From CAYVVT01 sp964454335 (GTDB taxonomy: Bacteria > Fidelibacterota > UBA8477 > JABMPR01): DNA of 64,000 nt. The notes under the pieces were generated by a model. The model saw nothing but the letters and a program-made list of their open reading frames with translations. It did not search any database and was not told where the DNA came from. Positions 18,030-26,745 of this stretch are shown here, piece by piece. Within the stretch, counting starts at the first letter, position 1. Every line of letters begins with the position of its first letter. The stretch is taken from assembly GCA_964454335.1 (NCBI GenBank), contig CAYVVT010000005.1, forward strand, positions 186,001-250,000, read 5' to 3'. The position numbers and the translations under genes were made by a program.

Positions 18030-19475
18030 ATGGATCAAGATCAGATCGCCGTACTGCTCATTGAAGACGAAGAATTTGACGTTCGCCGGATACGGAATAC
18101 CATCGATCCCTACCGTGAACGAATCCAGCTCAAGGAAATCGTTTCAACAGGAGATGATGCCCTACAGTGTCTGGATGACTGCGGACCTTTCGATGTCGCC
18201 ATCCTGGATTATCAGATCTCCGGCGGGCTTTACGGAGAAAGACTTGTCCGACGTCTCAGGGAGAAGGATCCCTGTCTGCAGGTCATTGTGATCACCAAGA
18301 TGACCATCAACCAGACCGATCTGCACTTCGCCAACCAGATGATCGAGAGCGGGGCGTACTGGTACGGAACGAAATATCCATCTGATATCGAAGATTTCAT
18401 TTATCAGCCCACGGATTTCATTCTCACCATCCTGAATGCTGCAGAAAAACGCAGGCTGGAACATGAACAGCGCAAATCCCAGAGCCGTCTGGACCGCAGG
18501 ATCGCGCGTATCGTGGAAGAACGGCCTCTGGTTGGTGATTCGGCCAGCATCCAGCAGGTCAGGGATCACATCGGGAAGTTTGCCGCTACACATGCAAATG
18601 TTCTCATCATCGGCGAATCGGGATCCGGCAAGGAACTAATCGCGCGCAATATCCATTACCTCAGTGATAGAAAATATGAGAACTTCGTCCCCGTGAACTG
18701 TGCTGCGATCCCGGGAGAACTAATTGAAAGTGAGTTGTTCGGCTTTGTGAAGGGAGCCTTCACGGGAGCCAAGGAGGACAAGGCCGGCCTTTTCGAGCAG
18801 GCCAATAATGGGACCATCTTCCTGGATGAGATATCGGAACTGCCCTTCATGGCCCAAGCCAAGCTCCTGAGGGTTCTGGAGACAGGAGAAATGGACAAGA
18901 TCGGCCGGAAGAAGAGTCATCATGTCGATGTGAGGGTCATCTCTGCCACGAATAAGAATTTGAAGGACCTATTGAAGAAGAACAAGTTCCGTGAGGACCT
19001 TTTCTACCGTCTCAATATCCTGAACATCCAGGCTCCGGCTCTGCGAGAACGTACAGATGACATCCGTATGCTCATCCAGTATTTTGTGAATCACTACTGT
19101 CACGATCTGAGTATCGTTCCGCCCCGGATAACGGATGGAGCCTGGAACATGCTTGAACAGTATCACTGGCCCGGCAATGTCCGTCAGCTGAAGAATGTTG
19201 TTCAGCGTCTGGTCATCCTGGGTAGTGATGGTGTCAACGAAGAGGTCGTCAACTTGGCCCTGGACATGCAATCCCAGGATTCCATATCACCACTGGTGAA
19301 TCCCGTGTTCACGGATAAGAACATTCTGTCGCTGAGGGAGATGGAGCAGAGCTTTCGGAAGCAGTACTTCGAGTTTGTCCGTAAACACAGTAAGACCGAT
19401 GCCGAGGCAGCTGGAAAGCTGGGCCTGGCACCCCCGAATTTTCACCGCATGTGCAAGGAACTGGGCCTGAAATAG
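18030..19475 (+). CDS. sigma-54-dependent response regulator, NtrC class
   Basis: A 481-residue activator. The receiver domain spans residues 1-130, with acidic pair Glu12/Asp13, phosphoacceptor Asp60 (AILDYQ) and Lys90. The AAA+ domain carries Walker A GESGSGKE (195-202), the sigma-54 contact loop GAFTGA (242-247) and Walker B FLDEISELP. The Fis-type helix-turn-helix is at the C-terminus (DAEAAGKLGLAPPNFHRMC). It is the third gene of the sensory operon, three bases after the kinase. A canonical sigma-54 promoter in front of GH3, and repeated TTATC-N5-GATAA boxes in both flanking regions, point to GH3 and probably the symporter operon as targets. Confidence 0.93.
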   Translation: MDQDQIAVLLIEDEEFDVRRIRNTIDPYRERIQLKEIVSTGDDALQCLDDCGPFDVAILDYQISGGLYGERLVRRLREKDPCLQVIVITKMTINQTDLHFANQMIESGAYWYGTKYPSDIEDFIYQPTDFILTILNAAEKRRLEHEQRKSQSRLDRRIARIVEERPLVGDSASIQQVRDHIGKFAATHANVLIIGESGSGKELIARNIHYLSDRKYENFVPVNCAAIPGELIESELFGFVKGAFTGAKEDKAGLFEQANNGTIFLDEISELPFMAQAKLLRVLETGEMDKIGRKKSHHVDVRVISATNKNLKDLLKKNKFREDLFYRLNILNIQAPALRERTDDIRMLIQYFVNHYCHDLSIVPPRITDGAWNMLEQYHWPGNVRQLKNVVQRLVILGSDGVNEEVVNLALDMQSQDSISPLVNPVFTDKNILSLREMEQSFRKQYFEFVRKHSKTDAEAAGKLGLAPPNFHRMCKELGLK

Positions 19476-19781
19476 ATCCTTATCATATTGATAATAATTT
19501 TATTTCAATGATAAGCGACTGTCTCAGCTAAACCCCTTTACCTCAACAACTTCCGATCGTTTCAAAAAAATTATTACTGCTCGAGTTTTAAAGTTCAGGT
19601 ATTTGTAAACCCCTGAATTACAAATGCCTATGCACCTTCGGTATCTGCATCTGACTATGGTATTAACCCGTAATGACTTTGGATGAGCTGATCATTGGTA
19701 AAATTGGTCTGCTATTTGTCCTTCAATTGGTTGAACAATGATTAACTCATTTGGTATTACAGCATTTTGTGAGGGACATGC
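19476..19781. other. intergenic region before the symporter operon
   Basis: 306 AT-rich bases. The first 40 hold two TTATC-N5-GATAA-like boxes. Near 19705-19719 there is TGGTCT-N5-TTGT, a weak sigma-54-like element whose -12 reads GT instead of GC. I see no terminator after the regulator and no clear sigma-70 promoter. Confidence 0.5.
19480..19514. promoter_or_regulatory. tandem TTATC-N5-GATAA boxes B and C
   Basis: Box B (19480-19494) is TTATC ATATT GATAA. Box C (19500-19514) is TTATT TCAAT GATAA, with one mismatch. Their centres are exactly 20 bases apart, putting them on the same helix face, as for paired enhancer sites of NtrC-type activators. They start five bases after the regulator stop codon and about 290 bases before the symporter start. 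Confidence 0.55.
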
Positions 19782-21389
19782 ATGAGCGGAGTTGATTTCG
19801 TCGTAATCGTCCTGTACTTCCTCCTCGTCCTGGGGATCGGTGTGTATTACTCCCGTCGTACCTCAGACAGTACAGAATACTTCCTGGCTGGTCGGAATGT
19901 GGGCTGGGTTGCCATTGGAGCATCCCTGTTCGCTTCGAACATCTCCAGTGAGCACTTCATCGGACTTGCAGGTACCGGGTCGAACAGCGGTCTGGCTGTA
20001 GGCCACTTCGAGTGGCTGGCTGCTTTTATCGTTCTCTTCCTGGGTTGGATCTTCGTACCCTTTTACCTCAAGTCCGGTGTATTTACCATGCCCGAATTCC
20101 TGGAACGGCGCTATGGCCGGGCCAGCCGCATGTACCTCACATCAGTTTCAATCATAGCCTATGTCATCACCAAGATCTCGGTGACCCTGTTCGCCGGAGG
20201 CCTGCTCCTGAACAAGATCCTGGGCTGGGACATGATGACATCGGCCATCGTTCTCATCATCGTCACCGGTGTCTATACCATCGCCGGTGGTCTCAGTGCC
20301 GTCATCTACACCGAGTTGATCCAGACCTTCATACTCATCGGCGGAGCTATTACGCTCACCTTGCTGGGACTGAACGAAGTGGGTGGATTCAGCGGGCTCC
20401 AGGCCAGTCTGCCCCCCGAATTCTTTAGCATGTTCAAAGCCATGGATCATCCTGATTTTCCCTGGACGGGGATTATTTTCGGGGCACCCATTCTGGGGAT
20501 CTGGTATTGGTGTACGGACCAGTTCATCGTACAACGGGTTCTCAGCGGCAAGAACATCAATCACGCCCGCAGCGGTGCAATCTTTGCCGGTTTTCTGAAG
20601 ATCCTGCCCGTCTTCATCCTCGTTCTACCGGGTTTGATCTCGGCCGCCCTCTTTGGAACGACTGGGGATGAAGCCTACCCGACCATGGTAACCAGCTATC
20701 TGCTGCCCAGCGGCATCAAGGGTATCGTCATCGCCAGTCTCCTTGCAGCCCTCATGTCATCACTGGCCAGCTGCTTCAACAGTACTTCGACACTCTTCAC
20801 TATCGATTTTTACAAAAACTTCCGCCAGGACGCTTCTGAAACGGAGCTGGTCCTGGTGGGCCGCCTGGCCACAACGGTCATGGTCATACTCGGTGTTCTG
20901 GCCGTTCCACTGATCACCATGCTCAGCAGCCAGCTCTTCGTCTACCTGCAAAGTGTGCAGGCCTATATCAGTCCCCCCATCGCAGCAGTGTTCCTGGTTG
21001 GTATCTTTTGGGGAAGAGCGAATTCCAAAGGGGCCATCTCCGCGCTGGGTACCGGCGCCGTTCTCGGTGCAATACGATTTATCCTGGAACTGGTAGTGAA
21101 ATCAGGAACCTCCCTCGGATCCTTTGAATGGTACGCCACGATGAACTTTCTGCATTTCGCAGTGCTGCTTTTCGGAATCTCGCTGGCTGTCCTGTTTGTG
21201 GTAAGTCTGACAACATCCGCACCTGACAAAACCCGTATTGCCGGTTTGACCATGACCACGGCAACTGAATTACAGACGGACATGAGTCGTAAAATGGATG
21301 TGCAGAATCCAAAATGGAATAGGATCAATATTGCTGCTTCCATCGTATTGGCAGCTTCAATATTGGTATTATGGATAATGTTCTTTTAG
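19782..21389 (+). CDS. SGLT-type sodium:solute symporter (SSS family)
   Basis: A 535-residue, 14-helix-like protein of the solute:sodium symporter family. Family marks include TSDSTEYFLAGRNVGWVAIG near residue 27, FASNISSEHFIGLAGTG near 52, and IYTIAGGLSAVIYTE-like sequence near 165. The last helix is at 515-535. Bacterial SGLT members carry glucose or galactose with Na+. It is first gene of a long co-directional run of glucan enzymes, and upstream glucosidases release glucose in the periplasm, so Na+/glucose uptake is the likely role. Substrate is inferred. Confidence 0.88.
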   Translation: MSGVDFVVIVLYFLLVLGIGVYYSRRTSDSTEYFLAGRNVGWVAIGASLFASNISSEHFIGLAGTGSNSGLAVGHFEWLAAFIVLFLGWIFVPFYLKSGVFTMPEFLERRYGRASRMYLTSVSIIAYVITKISVTLFAGGLLLNKILGWDMMTSAIVLIIVTGVYTIAGGLSAVIYTELIQTFILIGGAITLTLLGLNEVGGFSGLQASLPPEFFSMFKAMDHPDFPWTGIIFGAPILGIWYWCTDQFIVQRVLSGKNINHARSGAIFAGFLKILPVFILVLPGLISAALFGTTGDEAYPTMVTSYLLPSGIKGIVIASLLAALMSSLASCFNSTSTLFTIDFYKNFRQDASETELVLVGRLATTVMVILGVLAVPLITMLSSQLFVYLQSVQAYISPPIAAVFLVGIFWGRANSKGAISALGTGAVLGAIRFILELVVKSGTSLGSFEWYATMNFLHFAVLLFGISLAVLFVVSLTTSAPDKTRIAGLTMTTATELQTDMSRKMDVQNPKWNRINIAASIVLAASILVLWIMFF

Positions 21390-21427
21390 TCATGAACAAG
21401 ACGATTGCTAAACAAGGAGGACTTGTG

Positions 21428-23980
21428 ATGAAAGCAATGTTACGCACAATGATTGTGCTGTCCTTCCTGGTGTTCGCAGTTGCAGCCCATGCAGAGCTTC
21501 TAAATTCGTTTGACGAAGCTCCGGCTGACACGAATTACTGGGAATGGTATGATCCGGTGCAAGAGGGTAGTACTACCAGTAGCTTTACTGGCCACTATGC
21601 TACAAGCACCAATGCAGATTCATCCCTGGGGTGGATCGTTCGCAGCTACAACTCCACCGACTTTGTCGAGGGTAGCGCATCGATGCAGATCGAGTACAGT
21701 GTCCACAACAGTGAAGCCTGGGGTGGCTATACCAAGCTGCACCATTTCCAACCGGACAGTTCGTCATTTGTGACCTATGACTGGTCGCTCTATGACAGTA
21801 TCTCGTTTGCCTACAACAACATCGTACCACAGGATAGCCTGAGTAGAGTGCATCTCCGCCTGAACCTGTGTGACTATGACCTCACAGCCACCGGTGGCGA
21901 TACCAGCTTCCGCGATCTCGGTGAGTTCTTCTACTCATTCCAGTATATCCTGGATAATGAGCCAGGTTGGAACTATGTCACTATTGCCCTGGAGCGCGGT
22001 GACAGTTGGGGTGGTGACAACTTCACCTACACCGGTTGGTCAGGACAGCCCGGGAACGGCGAGGTTGATCGCGACAAGATCAAGGGCTTCAGTTTTGAAT
22101 TCTCCGTCAGTGGTGCTGGCGAAGGTGACGTCGTCACCGGGACCATCCTTATGGATGATTTCAAACTCACCGGTTCGCAGAATGAACTCACCAATCCCGG
22201 CTTTGAGCTGGACGACGTCAATGATGACGAGTTTGGCTGGGGCGTCGCGAATGCGGGTGAAGGTGCTGCACATACTGTTGTGGTCGAGGATGCCGCCATG
22301 GCCCGTACCGGTAATAAGTATGCCTCTCTTGGTGTCGAGAACGGTGCCGCGTGGGGTGTCTTCTATACAGAAGGTACCATCCCGGCCACAATGGGGGAGA
22401 CCTGGGAGATGGGTGGCTACATCAAGGATCTGACCGAGGGTGGTGCCGGTGGTGCCTTCATTGGTTGGAAGCTTGAAGGTAAGGACGCCGATGGGAACAT
22501 CTTGGATAACACTGGGGACATTCTCTTTGAAACCACAGATGAATACGGCATGTATACCGGCCAGATGGTTATGCCCGAAGGAACCGCACAGGTGTCTGGT
22601 GTCATCGTTGTGACCCGCTGGGATGGCAGCAACTGCGAGTACGCCGTTGATGACGTTTATCTCATGAACCTGGGCAACCTGGACACGGAACCACCCGTGG
22701 CTCCCACAGGTGTCGATGCGATCCCGAGTACGTTCTACAACCTGGTGACCTGGGCTGATGTACCGGACGAAGCTGGTGAATCCTACACGGTTTATGCCAG
22801 TCTCTCAGAGATCACTGATCTTGAGGATCCTGCAGTGGACGTAGTGGCTTCCGGTGTACTGGGAGATGTCCAGACGGTTGTCCACTATCTCTACACTCCA
22901 CTCGATGACGAAGTCGTTGAATACTACTATGCTGTGGCCTGTACTGATGCATCTCAGAACCAGGGTGAAGCTGGTGCCGCCGCAGCTGCTGTCAGCAACA
23001 CGGCTAAGGGCATCCCCACTATCGTGCCGAGCGCACCACCCGGTTTTGTTGCTGACGGATTCCTGGATGAATGGGCAGGTTATCCTGCATTCTTCCTGGG
23101 TGTTTCGGACAACAGCTGGGGTACACCGCATGTGATCGGAACAGTAGACAATGATGATGATCTCTCTGGTACCATTTACATCGCTGTAGATGAATCCTAC
23201 CTGTACATCGCTGCTGATGTCATTGACAATGACTATGACGGATTCTACGGTGAAGGAAACTGGTGGGAGCACGATGCCTTCGAGCTCTTCTTTGGTCTCT
23301 ATGATCAGCGTGGTCCCCGTCACAGTGGCTTCATGCGTGGCTCCGAACCGGATTACAAGCTGGTCTTCACCAACGATGAGTACATACGCGATGTCAGTGG
23401 TGGCTATGTCATGGGTACCAATGGTGATGGTATGTACTACTTCGAAGGCTTCGATCCGGATTATGTTGTTGAGGTCAAGGTTCCTCTTGATTCTCTGGCA
23501 ACAGGCAATGGCTTCACGGATGATATTTTCGTAGCCGCTGAAGGCATGCGGATCCCCATCGAGCCCACCTTCCATGACCGTGATGGTGCGGACACCTGGG
23601 AGGGCAATGTAGTTGCCTCACCCATCAACCAGGATAACGCCTGGCAAACACCCAGTGTCTGGTCCCACACCTTCGTCTGGTCTCCCGTGGGCGTAGACGA
23701 TGAGGCACAGGTTGCTTACAGCTACAGACTGGGCGCCAACTACCCGAATCCATTCAATCCCACCACCACGATCCATTATGAGATCGCCCAGGCTGGTGAG
23801 GTGAAAATGGTGCTGTACAACGTTCTCGGTCAGCAAGTCATGACCCTGGTGAACGAAGTACAGAGTGCTGGCAGCCACCAGATCAGCTTCAATGGTGCAG
23901 ATCTTGCCACAGGCATCTATCTGTATACCATGGAGGCCGGTGACTTCCATGCTACCCAGAAAATGATCCTGATGAAGTAG
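21428..23980 (+). CDS. secreted glycan-binding protein with CBM9-like domain and Por-type C-terminal tail
   Basis: I chose ATG 21428, preceded by AAGGAGG at 21414-21420 and giving a clean signal peptide (LRTMIVLSFLVFAVAAHA). The 850-residue product has two beta-sandwich domains of carbohydrate-binding type (about 20-240 and 250-420, the second with NPGFELDDVN). A fibronectin type III-like domain follows (about 425-530). A CBM9-like domain begins at VADGFLDEWAGYP (about 540-740), and the C-terminal sorting domain carries GANYPNPFNP and GIYLYTMEAG. No catalytic motif is seen. Its place between a symporter and the TonB receptor suggests a surface glucan-binding protein, in the position SusD/SusE-like proteins take in Bacteroidota. 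Role inferred. Confidence 0.8.
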   Translation: MKAMLRTMIVLSFLVFAVAAHAELLNSFDEAPADTNYWEWYDPVQEGSTTSSFTGHYATSTNADSSLGWIVRSYNSTDFVEGSASMQIEYSVHNSEAWGGYTKLHHFQPDSSSFVTYDWSLYDSISFAYNNIVPQDSLSRVHLRLNLCDYDLTATGGDTSFRDLGEFFYSFQYILDNEPGWNYVTIALERGDSWGGDNFTYTGWSGQPGNGEVDRDKIKGFSFEFSVSGAGEGDVVTGTILMDDFKLTGSQNELTNPGFELDDVNDDEFGWGVANAGEGAAHTVVVEDAAMARTGNKYASLGVENGAAWGVFYTEGTIPATMGETWEMGGYIKDLTEGGAGGAFIGWKLEGKDADGNILDNTGDILFETTDEYGMYTGQMVMPEGTAQVSGVIVVTRWDGSNCEYAVDDVYLMNLGNLDTEPPVAPTGVDAIPSTFYNLVTWADVPDEAGESYTVYASLSEITDLEDPAVDVVASGVLGDVQTVVHYLYTPLDDEVVEYYYAVACTDASQNQGEAGAAAAAVSNTAKGIPTIVPSAPPGFVADGFLDEWAGYPAFFLGVSDNSWGTPHVIGTVDNDDDLSGTIYIAVDESYLYIAADVIDNDYDGFYGEGNWWEHDAFELFFGLYDQRGPRHSGFMRGSEPDYKLVFTNDEYIRDVSGGYVMGTNGDGMYYFEGFDPDYVVEVKVPLDSLATGNGFTDDIFVAAEGMRIPIEPTFHDRDGADTWEGNVVASPINQDNAWQTPSVWSHTFVWSPVGVDDEAQVAYSYRLGANYPNPFNPTTTIHYEIAQAGEVKMVLYNVLGQQVMTLVNEVQSAGSHQISFNGADLATGIYLYTMEAGDFHATQKMILMK

Positions 23981-24007
23981 GATCTTTTTCGAATGTGATT
24001 AATCCGG

Positions 24008-24052
24008 TAGAGGGGGATTAGCGCAGGTCGCTTATCCCCCTCTATCTTTTTT
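24008..24052 (+). terminator. strong hairpin plus T-run directly before the TonB receptor gene
   Basis: Stem 24008-24023 with 24029-24044 (TAGAGGGGGAT paired with ATCCCCCTCTA, then one mismatch and four more pairs), followed by TCTTTTTT. It ends only 15 bases before the receptor ATG, leaving no room for a promoter after it. It probably makes the upstream binding protein more abundant than the receptor by partial termination. Confidence 0.85.
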
Positions 24053-24067
24053 AGTGCAGAGAGTGAC

Positions 24068-26737
24068 ATGAGTACGATTCCAACAGCACACAGGTTCAGA
24101 TCCGTCCTCATCTTCAGTCTACTTCTAATGAGTAGCCTTTGGGGACAAACGACGGGAAAGATCTCCGGTACCGTCAAGGATGTCGACACGGAATCTCCTT
24201 TACCGGGAGCCAATATCATCGTGGAGGGCACCAGTAAAGGTGCTGCAGCGGACGAATTGGGCCGTTTCTACATCATCAATCTAACGCCGGGTCGCTACAA
24301 TCTCAGGATTGACATGATCGGGTTTACCCCTGTGATCCTGGAGGATGTTCTCGTATCCGTCAATCGGACCACGCCAGTGGATGTGCTCCTATCTCCAGCA
24401 GTGTTGGAGGGTGAGGTGGTGGTTATAGAGGTCGATCGCCTTACCATGAAAAAGGACCAGACCGGCACGATCAAGAATATCTCCTCAGAAGAGATCGAAT
24501 CTCTACCCGTGGAGACCATCGATGCGGTGGTGGGTATGCAGGCCGGTGTGGTCGCAGGCCGCTTCCGAGGAGGGCGTGCTTCTGAAGTATCCTATATGGT
24601 GGATGGTGTCCAGGTAGATGAGGTCTATGGCGGTGAACACCGGACTGTGACCATGGAACCAGAAGCTATCCAGGACCTGGAGGTGATCACCGGTACTTTC
24701 AATGCTGAATATGGCAAGGCTATGAGTGGTGTCGTGAATGTGGTCACCAAGGAAGGAAAAGAAGAATACGAAGGCTCCTTTGGTGTTGCCATTGGTGGTT
24801 ACTACTCTGGCAACGACACCGTCTGGGTTGGGAATGATGAACTACGTGGCTTTCGCAACCAGGATTACAAGTTCCAGCTAGGTGGTCCCCTTGTTGGCAA
24901 GACAGTATCCTTTTTCTTCAATACCCGTTGGGAGGAAAACGGGAACCATCTGAATGGGATCAGGCGGTTCCTGGTAGACGATTTTTCAATAATCGATGAT
25001 AACGGTAACTATTTCGATACAAATCGCGGTGACAGCGCTTTTGTACCCCTGAACGATAGCAAGAATTTTTCCGCCATGGGAAAGCTGTCTTTTTACCTGC
25101 CCTTTGGCATCAGAAGTTCCCTCATGTACACCCGGGAAGAAGACGATTGGCAGGATTACAACCATGGTTGGAAGTACAATCCTGACGGTTTAGCCTCGAG
25201 TCATGGTACAACTGATTTCGTGGTGTTTTCTCTGAACCACATGCTCAATAATAACCTGTTCTACGAGGTGAAACTCTCCCAGTCAGATAACGAGTACGGA
25301 CGCTACCTGTACGAGAATCCAACGGACACCAATTATATCCATGATGTGTTTGCACAAACCTACCCTGGTTTCCTTACCGGCGGTCAGGACAAGGCTTACG
25401 AGACGCGCACCAGTACAGACCGCGGTGCTAAAATCGATCTCACCTGGCAGGTGAATCCCACCCATTCCCTCAAGGCTGGATTCCACTATGCCGATCATGA
25501 TATCCTGGCCACGAACCTAGTTATCCGGAACCGTTTCGAAGGGGATAGCGCCGACCTTTTCTTTTATGAACCCATGGTAGATTTTGAGGACCAGAACACC
25601 GATTTCATCCATGCCGATCCCATGGAATACGCGGCCTATCTCCAGGACAAGATGGAATTCGAGGAGATGGTCATAAACTTCGGCCTCCGCTATGACTATT
25701 TTGATCCCAATACGGCCTACCCCTCAGATCATATGAATCCCGGCAATGAGCTCCCCGAGCACATTGCGCCACAATCTGAATACCCGGACGCCCCGGTGGT
25801 AACACAATGGAGTCCGCGCTTTGGTCTGGCCTATCAGCTGGGAAGTAAAGCCAATCTGCATTTCAGCTACGGACACTTTTTTCAGATCCCGCCATACTAC
25901 GCATTGTATCTGAATCCTGATTTCAAGGTAGGCTTCGCCGATCTACAGGTGATCCTTGGAAATGCTCTCCTCAAACCTGAGAAAACAGTCACGTATGAGA
26001 TCGGTCTCCGACAGGAGGTGATTGAAAGTCTCTACCTTGAAGTGGCCCTGTTCTATCGTGACATCTATAATCTGCTCACTGCAAAGGCTATGTCCACATA
26101 CAGTGCGGTGGAGTATGGACTGATGACCAACCGGGATTATGGTAATGTGCGCGGTCTGGAGGTGAAGGGAGACTTCGTGGAGGGGCCTTTCAGTGTATAT
26201 GTAAATTATACCTTGCAATACACCCGTGGTGCTGCGAATAACCCTTTTCAGCATCTGTATCTATCCCAGGAAGAGGCCAGCGCGGCGGGGATCCTCATCC
26301 CACTGGACTGGGATCAGAGGCATACGTTCAATACAACGGTAGGTTACAAACGGGATGACTATGGTATATCCCTGGTTGGCTACTACAACTCTGGCACCCC
26401 TTACACCTATCATCCCATAACGGAAAGTGCCTTGAGTGATATTGCCCTGCTGCCCAACAACGATTACAAGCCAATTACCTATAATTTCGATGTGACAGCT
26501 TTTTACCGTTTCAAGGTAGGTGGCCGGTATGAACTGAAACTGGATCTATCTGCCTATAACCTGCTTGATCGCTTGAATGCTGTGTCAGTATACGGCAGCA
26601 CCGGCAGACCTTACACACACATTCCTGAGAATGTGGATCACTACAGCGATTTCAATACGATCAACGATCGCTTCCAAAACCCTGGCATGTATTCGACACC
26701 CCGCTATGTGAAACTGGGGATGAGTGTCAGCTTCTAG
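24068..26737 (+). CDS. TonB-dependent outer-membrane receptor
   Basis: An 889-residue receptor. A signal peptide ends near LMSSLWGQ. Next comes a carboxypeptidase-regulatory-like domain (GKISGTVKDVDTESPLPGAN, about 31-110), and then a plug domain (about 125-230, with the plug-type GGRASEVSYMVDGVQV). The 22-strand-type barrel ends in an aromatic residue (VKLGMSVSF). The start ATG lies 15 bases after the terminator-like T-run. No SusD homologue follows; instead there is an 1165-residue Por-tail protein. By context it should import beta-glucan oligosaccharides. The receptor call is firm; the substrate is inferred. Confidence 0.9.
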   Translation: MSTIPTAHRFRSVLIFSLLLMSSLWGQTTGKISGTVKDVDTESPLPGANIIVEGTSKGAAADELGRFYIINLTPGRYNLRIDMIGFTPVILEDVLVSVNRTTPVDVLLSPAVLEGEVVVIEVDRLTMKKDQTGTIKNISSEEIESLPVETIDAVVGMQAGVVAGRFRGGRASEVSYMVDGVQVDEVYGGEHRTVTMEPEAIQDLEVITGTFNAEYGKAMSGVVNVVTKEGKEEYEGSFGVAIGGYYSGNDTVWVGNDELRGFRNQDYKFQLGGPLVGKTVSFFFNTRWEENGNHLNGIRRFLVDDFSIIDDNGNYFDTNRGDSAFVPLNDSKNFSAMGKLSFYLPFGIRSSLMYTREEDDWQDYNHGWKYNPDGLASSHGTTDFVVFSLNHMLNNNLFYEVKLSQSDNEYGRYLYENPTDTNYIHDVFAQTYPGFLTGGQDKAYETRTSTDRGAKIDLTWQVNPTHSLKAGFHYADHDILATNLVIRNRFEGDSADLFFYEPMVDFEDQNTDFIHADPMEYAAYLQDKMEFEEMVINFGLRYDYFDPNTAYPSDHMNPGNELPEHIAPQSEYPDAPVVTQWSPRFGLAYQLGSKANLHFSYGHFFQIPPYYALYLNPDFKVGFADLQVILGNALLKPEKTVTYEIGLRQEVIESLYLEVALFYRDIYNLLTAKAMSTYSAVEYGLMTNRDYGNVRGLEVKGDFVEGPFSVYVNYTLQYTRGAANNPFQHLYLSQEEASAAGILIPLDWDQRHTFNTTVGYKRDDYGISLVGYYNSGTPYTYHPITESALSDIALLPNNDYKPITYNFDVTAFYRFKVGGRYELKLDLSAYNLLDRLNAVSVYGSTGRPYTHIPENVDHYSDFNTINDRFQNPGMYSTPRYVKLGMSVSF

Positions 26738-26745
26738 GAGTTCTT

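Noticed and set aside
19705..19719. possible sigma-54 promoter before the symporter (TGGTCT-N5-TTGT)
   Set aside because: The -12 element reads GT rather than GC and the -24 has several mismatches, so it is not strong enough to call.
22805..23575. 256-codon minus-strand frame in the CBM9 protein gene
   Set aside because: Shadow frame; the sense strand has signal peptide, CBM9 motifs and sorting tail.
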